DNA of 64,000 nucleotides, from assembly GCA_902728285.1 (NCBI GenBank), contig CACVBU010000821.1:731450-795449 (forward strand), written 5' to 3'. Within the stretch, counting starts at the first letter, position 1, and every line of letters begins with the position of its first letter. The position numbers were made by a program, and so were the translations under genes. Below, in pieces: positions 1 through 11,800 of the stretch. Under the pieces are notes generated by a model that worked only from the letters and a program-made list of their open reading frames with translations, was not told where the DNA came from and searched no databases. Source of the stretch: Clytia hemisphaerica (lineage: Eukaryota; Cnidaria; Hydrozoa; Leptothecata; Clytiidae).

Positions 1-424
1 GTCTTCGGATATGCTTAACTTTTTGAGTTTTAAGCCTTTATTATGTTTTAAATATATCCTTTATTTTTATCATTTTGTGACTATTTTTTGCCTATGTTAT
101 ATGTTTCTTCCTTTTGGTTTTGGCTCGAAAAAAGCCTTGAAATTTTCTTTTTAAAGCTGTTCTTGATATATTGATCATCGACTTTGATAACAGCACGCAC
201 TCGCCCGTGAATTCAACAATTGTGTATACCGAATATATCGGGGATTCCATAATTTTAAGCTCTCCAAATCTTAGGATCACACGCCTGATAGATATAACCA
301 CTAGAATTACTACCATGAATTTTTTTTTCTGGCTGTGGGAAATGCCATACAAAGAAGGTCACAATAATCGCCACAAACTTTTCTAAGTGTTCACTCGGCC
401 TAAAATTCAAAAAATTTCTTATAC

Positions 425-530
425 CTTATCAGCCAAAACTTAGCCTTAATTTTAGTCAGCCTTAATTATTAGTCGGCCTTAATTATTAGTCGGCCGACTA
501 AGGGCCGACTAAGTTTTGGCCGATAAAGTA
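425..530. repeat. Short AGTCGGCC-word repeat
   Basis: The words CCTTAATTATTAGTCGGCC and AGTCGGCC recur in both orientations around GGCCGACTAAGGGCCGACT, giving a small foldback in the BBS4 intron just before the exon at 618. The remaining sequence from 1 to 424 shows no gene. Confidence 0.45.
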
Positions 531-617
531 GCTAATAAATGACTCTCGACAACCAAGTAAAAGCAAAAAACGATCCATGTTATAATTTAAATTTTCCGTC
601 TCTTCTCCTTTTTACAG

Positions 618-3600
618 GCGATCAGTTGTTTGAAACACGCAGCCTTTTTGGCACCTTTTGAATGGACCATCATGCATAATCTTGGATTGGTATTTTTGGC
701 AATGTCACAGTATCCTTTTTAATTCCCTATGGGAATGCAACGTCTTATGGACATTCAATGGACGGCTTCAAGACCTTTGGACGTCCTAGAAACGTTTGAA
801 AATCAACCATTAGAGAGACCGATTTACGAAAATTTTGTCAAAGATTTTAGTCGAAATTTCAAGAATTTATGACTCTTTGAGGAAGCCAATTTTGTTTTTT
901 TTGTAATTTTGGAACCCTTACAGAGACTCAATTTTTTTTTTCACCCCTTTGACGGACTTTCGAAGGTGTGAGAATGGGACCTCTATGGCTGGCACATACC
1001 CGGCATCCATTTTGCCTAAGTATCCCCTCCCGGATGACCGTTACTGTTTTAAAACAGAATCGCTAAAATTAAAGAAGGCGACACTTAGAGACTTTCTTAT
1101 CAAAATGTCTTTGTTTTTAAGAAATGTTTTACTATTGCTGCATAAAGAGACGAGGCAAAGGGTAAACTTACTCCAACGCGAGGCTTGCTCTAATGCGCAC
1201 ACAAACCCACCACCTTTTTCTGCCTTAATATCCCACGGTTTGACATGGTCAATTCTGTTTACTATTTCACCTTTGTACCAAAAGCAGCATTAAAGGGGTC
1301 GGGGTTCGATTTTTGGTAAGATTGAATGGTGTCACATGTCTGAAGCCGATTGCATTTTAACGTCATTTACCCCATGTAGACTCGAACCCAGTTCTTTATT
1401 GACGTAAGGGTTATAAGTTGATTTAATAAGGACAAAAAGTTGCCTGAACCTTCAATACACCTTTTCGACAGTAGCCGCCAATTGCCGCGCTGGTATTTTT
1501 TGTCCGCTTTATCCCATTAAAACCGTCCCAGTCTTTTTTTGACACATTTTTTTACTGTCTATAGGTGTGAAAAAAGGACTGGGGCGGTTTTAGTGGGATA
1601 AAAATGCCCGTGTGGCAATTGGTGGCTACGGTAGAAAAGGTGTATTCAAATCATTGCTTCTGTATATCTTTGTATATCTTGTATCATATGTGTAGTCTAT
1701 TATGACAGAATTATTGAAATATTTTTCCTTGACGCCGACCAATCAAAATGAAGATATGCTTCAGCGTTCCATTATCTCAGTGCAGCTATCACACTTAAAC
1801 CAAAGATCGCTAAATTGTTCATGCTTCTTGCAGGTACACGTTTTTTTTTTTATAAGGAACCTTAACTTTGCTCTGAGCCTGGAGTTCCTTATTTTTACAG
1901 GGAATTTCAGCCTCAAAGTTCCTTATCGAGTTACTTATCTACATAACTCCTAAGTTTGGATTTGCAAAAATTGGATTCCTTAAAACTTGTTTTCTTATTC
2001 TCAGCCTGAGCAGTTCCTTAACAATTCCTTATTTTTTGGACCTTTTTCAGCCTCGAGTTCCTTATAAACAAACGTGTTCCTTATTAAAAAAAAACGTGTA
2101 TACGACTCTTAGAATTATTTTTATATCCCATGTCATCCATTTTGCCAGTACCGGGCTCTTCTTTGAAAAGATAACGTCTATTATTCTGCTTATTTGACAA
2201 TTGATTATTCAGCCGATTCTTGGAAAAAGCGCTGCAATCGGAAGCACCCGCCCCGGTTTTGAGTATTTTCTTAGCCATTTCTGAAATCTGAGGCTGGGAT
2301 TTTTTTCTTAACTTGTTATTAGATCTTTGTCCACAGATGCATTTTGTTTTTTTCTGCTTTTAGTGGCTTTAACGTATCTCGACTCGATGGAAGATGCTCA
2401 AAAAGCTTATGAACAAGCCATTCAGCTAAATGGGTATGTTTTGATATTATAGTGGAATCACAAAAACCTTCTTCTAATACACGAATTTTGAATTAGATTT
2501 TTGCGTAGCTTATGCTTTGATCCCATTTAATTTGCACGAAAAAAAATAAAGTAAATAAAACAATAAAATTGACGTGCGACAAGCAATTTTTTAGCTCATT
2601 ATTTTGAATAAAAAGAGAAATATCAACATTATATAAGGCGTTTCCATTTGTCTCTCGTTGTACTTACTTGATATTTTTTCGCGTGCGTAGTTTATTCGAA
2701 ACCCGTGTATTCGATCTTCAAACGACTAGGAACTTTCTTTCAATTAAAGAAATAATTCGAAGTTTGAATCTAAAAAAAACAGTTGCCTGGTCGTTTTCAT
2801 TTTACAAACAAAACAGAGCTATATACCATATTATAATTAAACTAATACGTACTTGATGTTTCCTCAGCTGAGAGAGCTGAGATATGTCATTCCCCGTACC
2901 ATAACTATGAAGTTTTGCAACAAGAGGCTTCCAAGATAAACGAGTCCATCAACATAGCTTCTATTTCATTGCGCTGTTTTTACTTCTATAGATAAATTTT
3001 GAAAACTATAAGTTCTATTCCAACATGTGATTCAAAGTTGATACACAAGCTATATAATAAGTTTATCGATAAAATCTACCGTCGCAAAAAAGTTTTCATC
3101 AATGATGTTATAAATCTCTTTCATTATATAAAAGTTAAGCCATTATTATTTTTATGGCTTGCATAAGCTCGTCAATTGGCACATAATAAAATGAACTCAT
3201 TTGTTTCTAACCCTAAGAAACACGATTCGTGATGTTACGAAAAAACTAAAGTCTATTCACGATAAGTGTGCACTCTTTTTTCATTTACCTATAACTTTTG
3301 AAGGAATTCTTCAATCTTTATAAATTTGGTATCATTGGAAAGATATTAGTGAGTGGAACAATTTGAAATAAAAAAATTTTTAAAAAAATTCTAAAAATGA
3401 AGATGAAAATGAAGAAGAAAAAAATGAAGATCTTGTAGAAGAGTGCCATAACTTTCATTTTCACTGGAGAGATTCTTTGATTTTAGGAGATAATCACTGT
3501 GAAGAAATTTTATTAAAATATTTATTCAATATAAAGTTATGATACAAAGTTCATAAGTGATTGACCCCAAAAACAGCAAAAAAACTGCAGAAAACAGCGT

Positions 3601-6106
3601 TTTTAGACTTCAATCAGCTTATAACTTTGTTTGATATCTTTTGACTGAATGATTATTTTAGAGAATTTTTTTCACAGTGATGACGTTCGATGATTAAGGA
3701 TTCACTTCAGTGAAAATGATAGTTATAGCACTTTTCTACAAGATCTTCATTTTTTTCTTCTTCATTTTCATCTTCATTTTTAGAATTTTTTTAAATATTT
3801 TTTTATTTCAAATTGTTCCACTCACTAATATCTTTCCAATGATACCAAATTTATAAAGATTGAAGAATTCCTTCAAAAGTTATAGGTAAATGAAAAAAGA
3901 GTGCACACTTATCGTGAATAGACTTTAAGCTGAAATCAGATATGGAGCTAGCCCGGATATCCAAGCTCAAAATTTTAGAAAAAAGAAAATTTACCTCAAC
4001 ATACAAAGTTCTAAAATTATAGAGGTTGGTCTCCCTAGAGAATGAAAGTGCAAACCAGTGTTTCCAAAACTTTCCTAGCCAACCCAGGGTAGCAAAACAT
4101 AAATCAATAAAAAGCAGCCTTACAAGATCTAAAACCATTTAAAACATCCAAAGATTACACCAGAGTCCATGAACAAGTTTGCATGCATTATCATGGCCAA
4201 CCATGTTTTCTTGGAAAATAATCTTGCCTCTGTTTTCTTCTTTTTCATGTTTTCATGTAACAGAAAGCTGTATTTGTGTTTCAGAATTGCTCCGCGCCAT
4301 GTAGATCGGCCCTTACGGCTTTAGCGAAGTGAGCGCAAGCAAGTAGATTGCATTCTCATATGAGAATGCAAAACGCTCTAGGGAGACCAGTCTGTAAACC
4401 AGAACATAAAATATCAAAAACTAGACTGTGAAACAGTTTACAGTCTGGATATCCAGGCTAATATAGAGCAAGCAAACAAAACCAATATCCCTCCCGATTT
4501 TATGATCCGATTATTTCTAAAGATATCAATTCATTCGCCAATCACGAAACTCCTAAAGTGGACGAGGTTTCGAGTGAAACTGAAGCAATTGAAAAGGAAT
4601 TGTTATGTGTTCAATATAGGGGTAGACTATCAGAGAAGTTTGAAAATTCTCTGAAAAGAATCGAGGCACCTTGTAAAGTTGTATTTACTTTGAGAAAGGT
4701 GAAGACTTTACTTCCTTCACTGAAACCACCAATTACAAAAGCTCTTAAAAGTGGTGTAATTTATCAAATTTGCTGTCCACGATGTAATTCGTGTTTTGTT
4801 GGGGAAACTACCCGACATTTTATTACACACTTTAAGTAGCATTTGAGAGCATGAAACCCAGTTGGAGCACACATCACACGTCGTGACGTTGAATTGTCAT
4901 TAGACGACGTCACATTTTTGACATCATCATCGAGTGAGGATGTATTGTTGATTCTACATTGTTTATTAAGGGCATACCGGAAAGGTGGGAGCCGGGAGGC
5001 GTGAGGCTGAACCGGGAGTCGGGAGGCTGAAATGGAAAGTGGGAGGCGGGAGTGCTGAACCGGGAGGCGGGAGGCTGAAAACGAAAGTAGGAGGCCCCTT
5101 GAACAAAAAAATATGACCCCCTGAACATGGGAGTAATTTTTCTTGTAGAGTAGCTAATGATGCATGAAGGCGTCGAATTTTAGGGAATTCCATCTACAAC
5201 ACCAATTAAATATTTCCCCATTCTTTTTGCAGCGATCACATGGTGCATTTAAATTATGCTGTTTTTCTGAACAAAATTTCAATGCAGCGAGCGGCATCAC
5301 AACAATTATCAATGTATAAAAAGAAATTGGAAGCGACACAAAATATCATCGACCCAGAGGTTTGAAAGGATTTCTTGCATTTTTCCATCAAAACTCGGAA
5401 CTCCCAATCTTATCTACGTCTCTTCTTGAAATAATATATTGTTTATTTCTTTGGATATCAATAATGCAGACTGCGGATGATTATTTTGGCATTGGCATTG
5501 TTGCCTTTTTGCTGCTGCTCTGTTTATTTGAGGGGGGTTAAAAAAGGGGGCGTTTATTAAAAGATTTATAACCAAGGCCACTTTAATAAAGTGAATGGGA
5601 AACTTATTTTTTGTTATTTTTAGCACAAATTTGTCAATTCAGGGATGTAGAAATAGGTCAAAATCAGTTCGAATACCAAAAGAATACAATTATTGTTGTA
5701 TATAGAGGGGATGCGTTCTTTTGAAAGTGAAGTGAATTCGAAGTAAAACGGTATCTAACGAAACATTGAAAGGACTGAAGCCTGTACTGTGAGGCTGACA
5801 CATGTCGCTTATAATATTTCATCTATTTAAATTAAAAGGAATAATGTTTATTAATACCATTTCACACACTTAATAGTTCGGGATGGTAGGTTTGTACGTG
5901 TTGGACTGCCGAACCTTGACCCTCAGAGGTTTTGACAGAAAAGTTGACTCTTAGAGAAACAAAACAAAATGAAACACACCAGCACCCATTTTTGCCCATG
6001 GATATCTCATGATCATTTAATTATTTTTTCTTCTTTAAAGGCCAAAGGTGTGGCGGCTAGATTGGAAGTTGCATTGCAGGTGGGAGAAGTTCACGATGCC
6101 TGTTAA
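618..6106 (+). CDS. BBS4: BBS4, last five exons (5' part outside window)
   Basis: BBS4 is a TPR subunit of the BBSome, the coat complex that moves membrane cargo in cilia. Exons by splice sites and phase: 618-709, 1754-1833, 2364-2433, 5233-5359, 6041-6106. They total 435 nt, an open frame of 144 codons plus TAA. Seen: TPR-like segments containing [53 protein letters not shown] and HLNYAVFL, then ALQVGE close to the stop. These line up in order with remembered vertebrate BBS4, and every intron phase agrees. The protein ends six residues after ALQVGE, whereas vertebrate BBS4 carries a long, poorly conserved tail there. The first exon starts phase 0, so upstream exons lie before base 1. The 2.8-kb intron before 5233 holds a large hairpin and a retroelement remnant. 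Confidence 0.9.
1452..1648. repeat. Foldback element with GTAGCCGCCAATTGCC arms
   Basis: An imperfect palindrome. The left arm runs from AATACACCTTTTCGAC through GCCGCCAATTGCC to AAACCGTCCCAGTC, and the right arm is its reverse complement (GACTGGGGCGGTTTTAGTGG through GGCAATTGGTGGCTACGGT). The same arm sequence recurs at the right end of the element at 62526-63131. It lies in a BBS4 intron. Confidence 0.75.
1835..2099. mobile_element. Foldback element abutting the BBS4 donor site
   Basis: The terminal inverted repeats are CACG, a T run, then ATAAGGAAC on the left, and GTTCCTTAT, an A run, then CGTG on the right. Both ends are flanked by TA, a probable target duplication. Inside, the word AGTTCCTTAT recurs several times with CAGCCT spacers. 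The left end starts directly after the GT of the intron that follows the exon ending at 1833, so bases +3 onward of this donor lie in or at the edge of the element. Confidence 0.75.
3247..3927. repeat. Large hairpin, arms about 240 bp or more
   Basis: The left arm begins TAAAGTCTATTCACGATAAG and its reverse complement ends the element at 3927. Similarity continues inward through CACTCTTTTTTCATTTACC, TTGAAGGAATTCTTCAATC and GAAGATCTTGTAGAA, with only scattered mismatches, to a loop around 3550-3650. No ORF of note. It is a foldback in a BBS4 intron; a transcript through it could fold into a long duplex. Confidence 0.85.
4348..4371. repeat. 24-bp perfect palindrome
   Basis: GCATTCTCATATGAGAATGC, extended by TT on the left and AA on the right, is a perfect palindrome. 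It sits in a repeat-derived stretch just upstream of the retroelement remnant. No role can be read from it. Confidence 0.6.
4483..4977 (+). pseudogene. Penelope-like retroelement remnant, GIY-YIG end
   Basis: An open segment carries [20 protein letters not shown], then [16 protein letters not shown], the form typical of the GIY-YIG endonuclease domain at the C-terminus of Penelope-like retroelements. In the same frame it continues past a stop at 4837-4839 (HLRA) and a second stop shortly after, into VGAHI and [19 protein letters not shown], also typical of these elements. The upstream linker ([10 protein letters not shown]) is present, but I see no reverse transcriptase domain nearby. It is a dead 3' fragment in a BBS4 intron. 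The superfamily call rests on remembered motif patterns. Confidence 0.75.
4976..5118. repeat. GGGAGGC minisatellite-like tract
   Basis: Degenerate units built on CGGGAGGCGGGAGGCTGAA repeat about five times, unlike the AT-rich surroundings. It directly follows the retroelement remnant and may be part of its degraded 3' end or a separate insertion. Confidence 0.7.
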
Positions 6107-6169
6107 GCGGATTTTGATTGTCAAATCCAAACACTAAGGGTATATGAGATTTTTAAATCAACTTTTTAT

Positions 6170-6453
6170 TGGGCTTTTCCAGAAAATATCCGTACGTGGG
6201 TAATGGAGGATATAGCGTCCGGGGGGGTAGTGAAAAATCTACAAAATTTGCCTTGTCTGGGGGGTAAACTTGCTCTATTTTTGGGTAATTTGTTCTGTTT
6301 GAGAGTAATTTTGAATGTCCAGGGGGGCCAACTGATGCTTGTCCGGGGATTACACCTGCTGTCCGGGGGATCAAAAGTCACAATGTCCGGGGGTAAATTT
6401 CCAAAAATATTATATCCCCCACCCTCCATATTCAATTTTTTTCTGAAAGAGCC
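6170..6453. mobile_element. Foldback element, TIR GGGCTTTTCCAGAAA type
   Basis: It begins TTATTGGGCTTTTCCAGAAA and ends with TTTTTTCTGAAAGAGCCCAT, an inverted copy. Between the ends, the word GTCCGGGGG (variants GTCCAGGGGG, GTCTGGGGG) recurs about seven times among AT-rich spacers. The same termini occur at 38223 and 48878, and a decayed version at 10061. There is no coding capacity, so it is a non-autonomous element. Confidence 0.75.
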
Positions 6454-7319
6454 CATTTCCCTCTTCGCTATACTATCGGATAGGAAAATCCATAAAGATT
6501 TATCATGATATAAATAGAAAGACCAGTCTTCTTCAGAAAAATACATGTATTCTGAAGGTATGACCAGTAAAGTGGAATTCGTCATTTGCAAGCTTGCTTA
6601 ATATAGCGTCAGTTCATGTATCCTCTACTAAAGCGGAGATTCGAAGTAAAGGTCAACATTTTTGGTTGAATTCCATTTGACGCTCTCTAGCTCGGTTTTA
6701 ATCAGGATTTGTTTGTGTACCATGTTTAATGCCTTTGTCAGGGTTTTAAATACCTTTTTTTTTCCTTTGTTTCAGGTTTTATACTAAATGCAATGATTGG
6801 TATCATGCACAGCGTGGTCAATAATACAATAATATATACACGCATTCGCTATCATAACCCATAATGCAGAGAATGTGGCGGAATCATTTATGTTGCATAT
6901 TTTACGGATAAAAGCGTGAAATTTTTAGAATTTTTAATTTATTTGAAGATTAGAAAGCACCGTCCTCTATAAAAATGTAAATAATGGAATTTTAAAGGGA
7001 AAGATAATGTACATTCATTAAATTTAAAATGTTTATTATTTAAATAGCTCTTGGTAATTCGAACTCGAACAAGAATTACGATTTTATCTTTGGTAATCTC
7101 AAAATTTATTGCCGTAAAACGTAATACGCTATAGTATACATGGCATACACGCTGATATAAAGTACCTCGACGGAAACTGAGTTTTAGTTCCAATTATTGA
7201 AAGATTTGAATAATAGAAGTTCGAAATAGAGAGAGTCCACTTATTAATTGTTCGTTTCTAACAAGACACTTTTTTCGAGATTAGATATAAAGAAAGATAC
7301 ACCTTCTAACACAAAAATT

Positions 7320-7900
7320 GTTTCGAATGTTTTTTCTTCGCCAAAGATAAGGTCTTCATAGTTGAAATACTGTCATTTGCAAAAGTCTTCATTTTCTTTT
7401 TCATCAATTTTTTTCATTGCAATTTTTGAATTTTCAGATTCTGGAATAGTTGGCCCAAAAGAAAATGTGTAGTATGCTGCCATAGTTTTTTTTGGCTACA
7501 TTAGGCAGAAATCTATATTTTGTACAATCAAGGTCATAATATTTGAGAAAAAAGGAAAATACACCGGGAAGTTTTTGAACCACAATCGATTTGTAAGTGC
7601 TCTAAAGTAGGTTGGAAGGGTAGAGTTTTAACATGAGAATTAAGACTTAGGACCTTAGGATCTGAGGATTGAAAGGCTCAAAAATAGTCCAATAAGGCTC
7701 AGAATATACCCCTTCCAAATTGAAATATTCGATTAAATTAAAGAGATAGCCCAAAATCGACTTTCTCGCCGGAACTTTAAATCTTGAAAAACGTTAGAAT
7801 AACCAAAATTATCAAAATATTATGACCTTTATTGTACATGGCAAATATAAAAAATTCCCTATGGCCAGAGCCCTTAAATTCAAATTCAAATAATTATTCC
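7320..7900. repeat. Dispersed repeat interrupted by a MITE
   Basis: The flanks (about 7330-7525 and 7833-7890) resemble an uninterrupted copy at 54225-54430. Shared strings include GGAATAGTTGGC, GCCATAGTT and CTATGG-CAGAGC. In the copy at 54 kb these two halves are nearly continuous, which makes that copy an approximate empty site for the insertion here. Confidence 0.7.
7528..7834. mobile_element. MITE with TIR AAGGTCATAATATTTG
   Basis: About 300 bp. The left end is AAGGTCATAATATTTGAG and the right end is CAAAATATTATGACCTTT, its inverted copy. TTGTACA flanks on the left and TTGTACA on the right, a likely target duplication. A second, diverged copy lies at 12075-12393. Internal shared strings include GAAGGGTAGAGTTTTAACAT and GGCTCAGAATATA. 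No ORF. Confidence 0.75.
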
Positions 7901-10060
7901 GAAAGAAATCATTAAAACTTAATCTTTTCGAAAGCATTCGAATATTATATCGATTACAAGCTCTAGAGATAAATACTAGAAGCCGTTTTGAAATTAAATA
8001 TTTACGACTGATAGCCTCATTCGAATGTAAATCGAACGTTTATTGAACGTCCTATGAATACTAAACACAGATTTTTAATATGAAATTTGTTTTTGTTTTT
8101 CGAACTTTTGAAAGCAGCACGCTTTATTCACTCATGCGAAACTCAAAAACAATCAAACATTTTGTTTTCCCGCCTAAAATATCAAAACATTCGATTTTCG
8201 CGCGCGTTTGAATGCCGCTGCATATTTCATTTCACACAGTTTTCTTCTATGGTCATTGATTTATTACTACTTTTTCACAGTATCTTTGTAAATTTACTTT
8301 TTTTGGTTGGTTCCCGTATTGAATATTTTTTGGAACGTTGAAGACTTGGTGAAAAAAGGTAAGATTTTTGTTTCTTTTTATTTATCTTATTATTGAGATT
8401 TTCACCATCGTGAGCTCTCGTTTCAGTCGATGGGTGGATGCACTCAATTTAAAAAGGACTGAATATCTTTGAGTAAAAACGAAGCAAAAACACTGCAGCG
8501 AAAATTTAGCCAAATTTGAGGAAATATTTGCACTCGTTGTGGAATATGAATTTTGTTCAGGGTAAAAAAATTCAGATCTTCAAAAAGGTTACCCTAAAAG
8601 AACCCTTATTCTCTCATTTTAAATCACTCTCTCATATCGACCCTTACAGTGCATTTTATTCTATCAAACAATCTATCAAACTAAAACTACGGGCTGATTA
8701 AATAACTATAGTGGTGGCGCACTACTAATAGAAGGAAATGAATTTCCTTGAGTCTTCTGCCGCGTAAAAATTTCGAAGAAATAGTTTATCTGCGCTAATT
8801 TGGAGAAAAAATAGCACGGTAGGCAAATTTCGTTCCAAAAAAGTTTTTATTCTTGATGCGTGTGCTATAACCAATAATATAAATACCACGGGTCCTTCCT
8901 TAGTCAGAAGTGGATCTCTTCAGGAAGAAACATCCCAGGAAACTAAGGAGGATTCCTTTGATTTGTAAAGGCCATAAGTAAAATGCTGTAACCGCAGTAT
9001 TTTTATGGTGCGCACTATAATTAAAGGAAAACCTAAACTTTTGCTTCATTAAATTAAATAGAAATAGGAAAATAAGTTAAAAGTACTGTACTAACATTTC
9101 AAATAATAAATCAACGAGAAATTTCAAGAATTAGCAGATAGCATTAATTGGAGGACGCACTAAAATTACTGAAATGACGGTAACAGTAATCTGATCCTCA
9201 ACTGAAGTCACTAGTGTTTGGACTATTGACATTTTACTGTTTTCATAATTTTGTAGTTCTTTTTGGCCTTTCACTAGGTCAAACACAAGGGATTGTTCAA
9301 AGGATCGCATTCTTCCTGGTTCTTTTAAAAGTTTTATTTTTCCTCAAAATAATCATATGTAAATTATTCTTGTTTGAAATGTTTCAAGTTTCAAACTGTT
9401 TAGCTTATTAAAGTGCGTTTAAAAATGTTAGTAAAGCTCACTCACCCTTATAAACAGTAATTTGCAAACAGCTTTAACTGGAGTATAACCCCCTATTTTA
9501 GATTTAATATACGTAGGTTTTCTTCTTTAATTTCTACATTTTCAGGGGGCTTGGTTTTTTAAACGACGAAAACAGAACAGTGTTTAGCCATTAAACCGTA
9601 ACGTTATTCTTTCGAAACTTTTTTCCCAAACTTGTTTAATTTTTGATTTTCTTGAATCTTATTTTTGAAATTGTGTTCTGGTTGTATGGGTTATTTTGGT
9701 TGAAAAAGTTTAAAAAACAATTTGTTGTTTTTTTGAAAACTGTGTTTCATTCTTCGTCAGAAAAAAACTTTTAATAATTTTGCTGGAACTCAACGCTCAT
9801 TTTAAGAGAAGGTATGAGGAATTATTCCATTCTTTTTTGAAAATAAACGGAGAAATTTTTTTTCCAAATAATTAAAGTTTCTTGATTTTTCAAGGTATGA
9901 TGCCACTCTGTCAATTATAAAATTTAGTACTCCGTTGAATTTAAAGGTAAGACGTCTGAGAGTAGGGGATTAATAATAATGCCAGAAATGTTTTATTCGT
10001 ATTCCTTCCATGTATTGAAATCAATAATATCTTCCATCGTTCTTTTTAAATCAATCTTAC

Positions 10061-10330
10061 ATTGGGCTATTCCAGAAATAGTTTGCAAGGAGGCTTGACG
10101 TCCAGGGTGGTCTGGAAAATAAAAAATCCAGGCGTCTGGTATGGTTTTTCGCGTGTAAAAATCCAGGGTGTACAGTTAAAATTAAGTGCAAAACTAGGGT
10201 GGTCAGTAAAACGGAGTCGAAAATCCAAGGTGGTCCAAAAATACAAAAGAAAATCATAGGGGGCCTTGAAAAATTAGAAAAAAAATCCAGGGGATCAAAT
10301 GGAAGATTAAAAATAATACCAGGGGATTAA
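10061..10330. repeat. Decayed GGGCTATTCCAGAAA element
   Basis: It starts TTGGGCTATTCCAGAAA and carries repeated TCCAGGGTG, TCCAAGGTG and CCAGGGGAT words. The right terminal repeat is not clear. It belongs to the same architectural family as 6170-6453, 38223-38511 and 48878-49217. Confidence 0.55.
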
Positions 10331-11800
10331 AAACAATACCAAAACTGTTTCATCCATACTCTAAGGTCCAGAACAACCTGGTTTTAGTCTATAATCACCC
10401 TTTTTTGGGTGGTTAGAGGTACAATTTCCCGACAATTTCCAAACCCTAGGCAATTATGCCCTCCCTCCCGTTTATTATGTTTTGTAAAATTTCGGACATC
10501 CTTACTATCAGTAGCGTGGCGGGTCGACTAAAACTTAGGAGGCAATTTCGAAAGTTGGGATTTTGGTGCCCCCTTTAAATTAACCACGAAAGTTTTTGGG
10601 TACTTTTCTCTTTTTGGCCTAAAACAGCCTATTCTAAGTTGTAATATAAAGCAAAGAGGCAAAAAAATGAGTAATCAAAGGTGCCTTTTTCCATCCCTTG
10701 AGGGGAGGGTTGCAGTTGCCCCGTTTAGAGCAGTTTAGCTTTTTAGAGCAGTTTAGACCGGTTAATTACAATTTTTTCATGCCTTGTACGACCCAATTTC
10801 GCCGTTTGCCGGCTAAATAAGGTCCCTGAATAAATGAATGAAATGCCTTAATCCTGGCTTTGTGTTTTATATCTTGCTTAAGTTGGATAACTGACTACTC
10901 TTGTCTCCCGAATAGACGTTCTTAGAAAGGATTATCCTTTAGAGACCGAGGAAAACAATCAAATTTTTCTGTTATCTAACTTTCCCAAGTGGAGATAATG
11001 AAGATTTTTCAAAAAATGGATTTTAATAACGTTCTTCAATTGATATTCCATTGTTTGTTTGTTAAAATGGAATGAACCAAAAATTAATTCGATGATAAGA
11101 TTAGAAATAACTTTAGGAAATAATTGTACATCGAATAGCTGAGAGTTGAATCAGCGCAGATCAAACGAAGGCTACCAACATACCATCCCCTCTAATTAAT
11201 GTGAATAAATATATGTGAATCAGCAAAGTGTTTTGAGGCGGGAATCTTTGAAATCATCATCAGAATCTGAAAGGGGGAAAATATACACGCTTCTTTTTTT
11301 TATAAGAATACACTTTATAAGAATGTCCATGATGAAAATGGCCAAAAAATTAAGAATTATTTTAAGAATATCACCATTATAGAATTTGGCTACCAAGCCG
11401 CAAGAATCCCATTTTTAGAGCATTTTCAATTATAAATTGCCAATTGCCCCCAAATGAGGCTCACTCCTTCACAAAAATGTCATTTTATGCTTGAGACGTA
11501 TCTACTAAATGTTGAATCTAGTGTCTAAATTAGGATCCTAATCTAAGAATACTGTAAAAATATTTTAGAATGATTTTCCCAAAAAAGTTAAAAATATTCA
11601 TGATGAAATGGATTTACACCATTCTAATAAAAAAAGCGTGTACCACAAAGACCTGCTTAGCAAATTGTTTTGGGGTCTGAATTGGCTCCCTCATGACAAT
11701 AACTCTTTTCAGGAATGAACGCAAACTAGACCATGGAAAATTATCTTTTCGAGTAACCGGGAGTTTTTTCTACTAATTTCTTTCTTTTATTTTTTAGGCG

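Larger units (their letters stand above)
6107..11797. other. Intergenic stretch, no gene recognised
   Basis: Between the BBS4 stop and the first lectin exon I find no exon with convincing splice sites and a family resemblance. The stretch holds foldback elements (6170-6453, 10061-10330), a compound repeat with a nested MITE (7320-7900) and other AT-rich repeats. Short ORFs here fall inside repeats. Confidence 0.6.

Noticed and set aside
1300..1400. TGGGTTCGAGTC B-box-like string on the minus strand
   Set aside because: A single box without an A box or body shared with the SINE copies.
4976..5118. Regularly spaced GGGAGGC units considered as a CRISPR array
   Set aside because: No constant repeat with unique spacers, and the genome is eukaryotic; it is a minisatellite.
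6166..6591. 141-codon minus-strand ORF and its overlapping plus-strand ORF
   Set aside because: Open only because the GTCCGGGGG word array lacks stops in several frames; no start or splice context.
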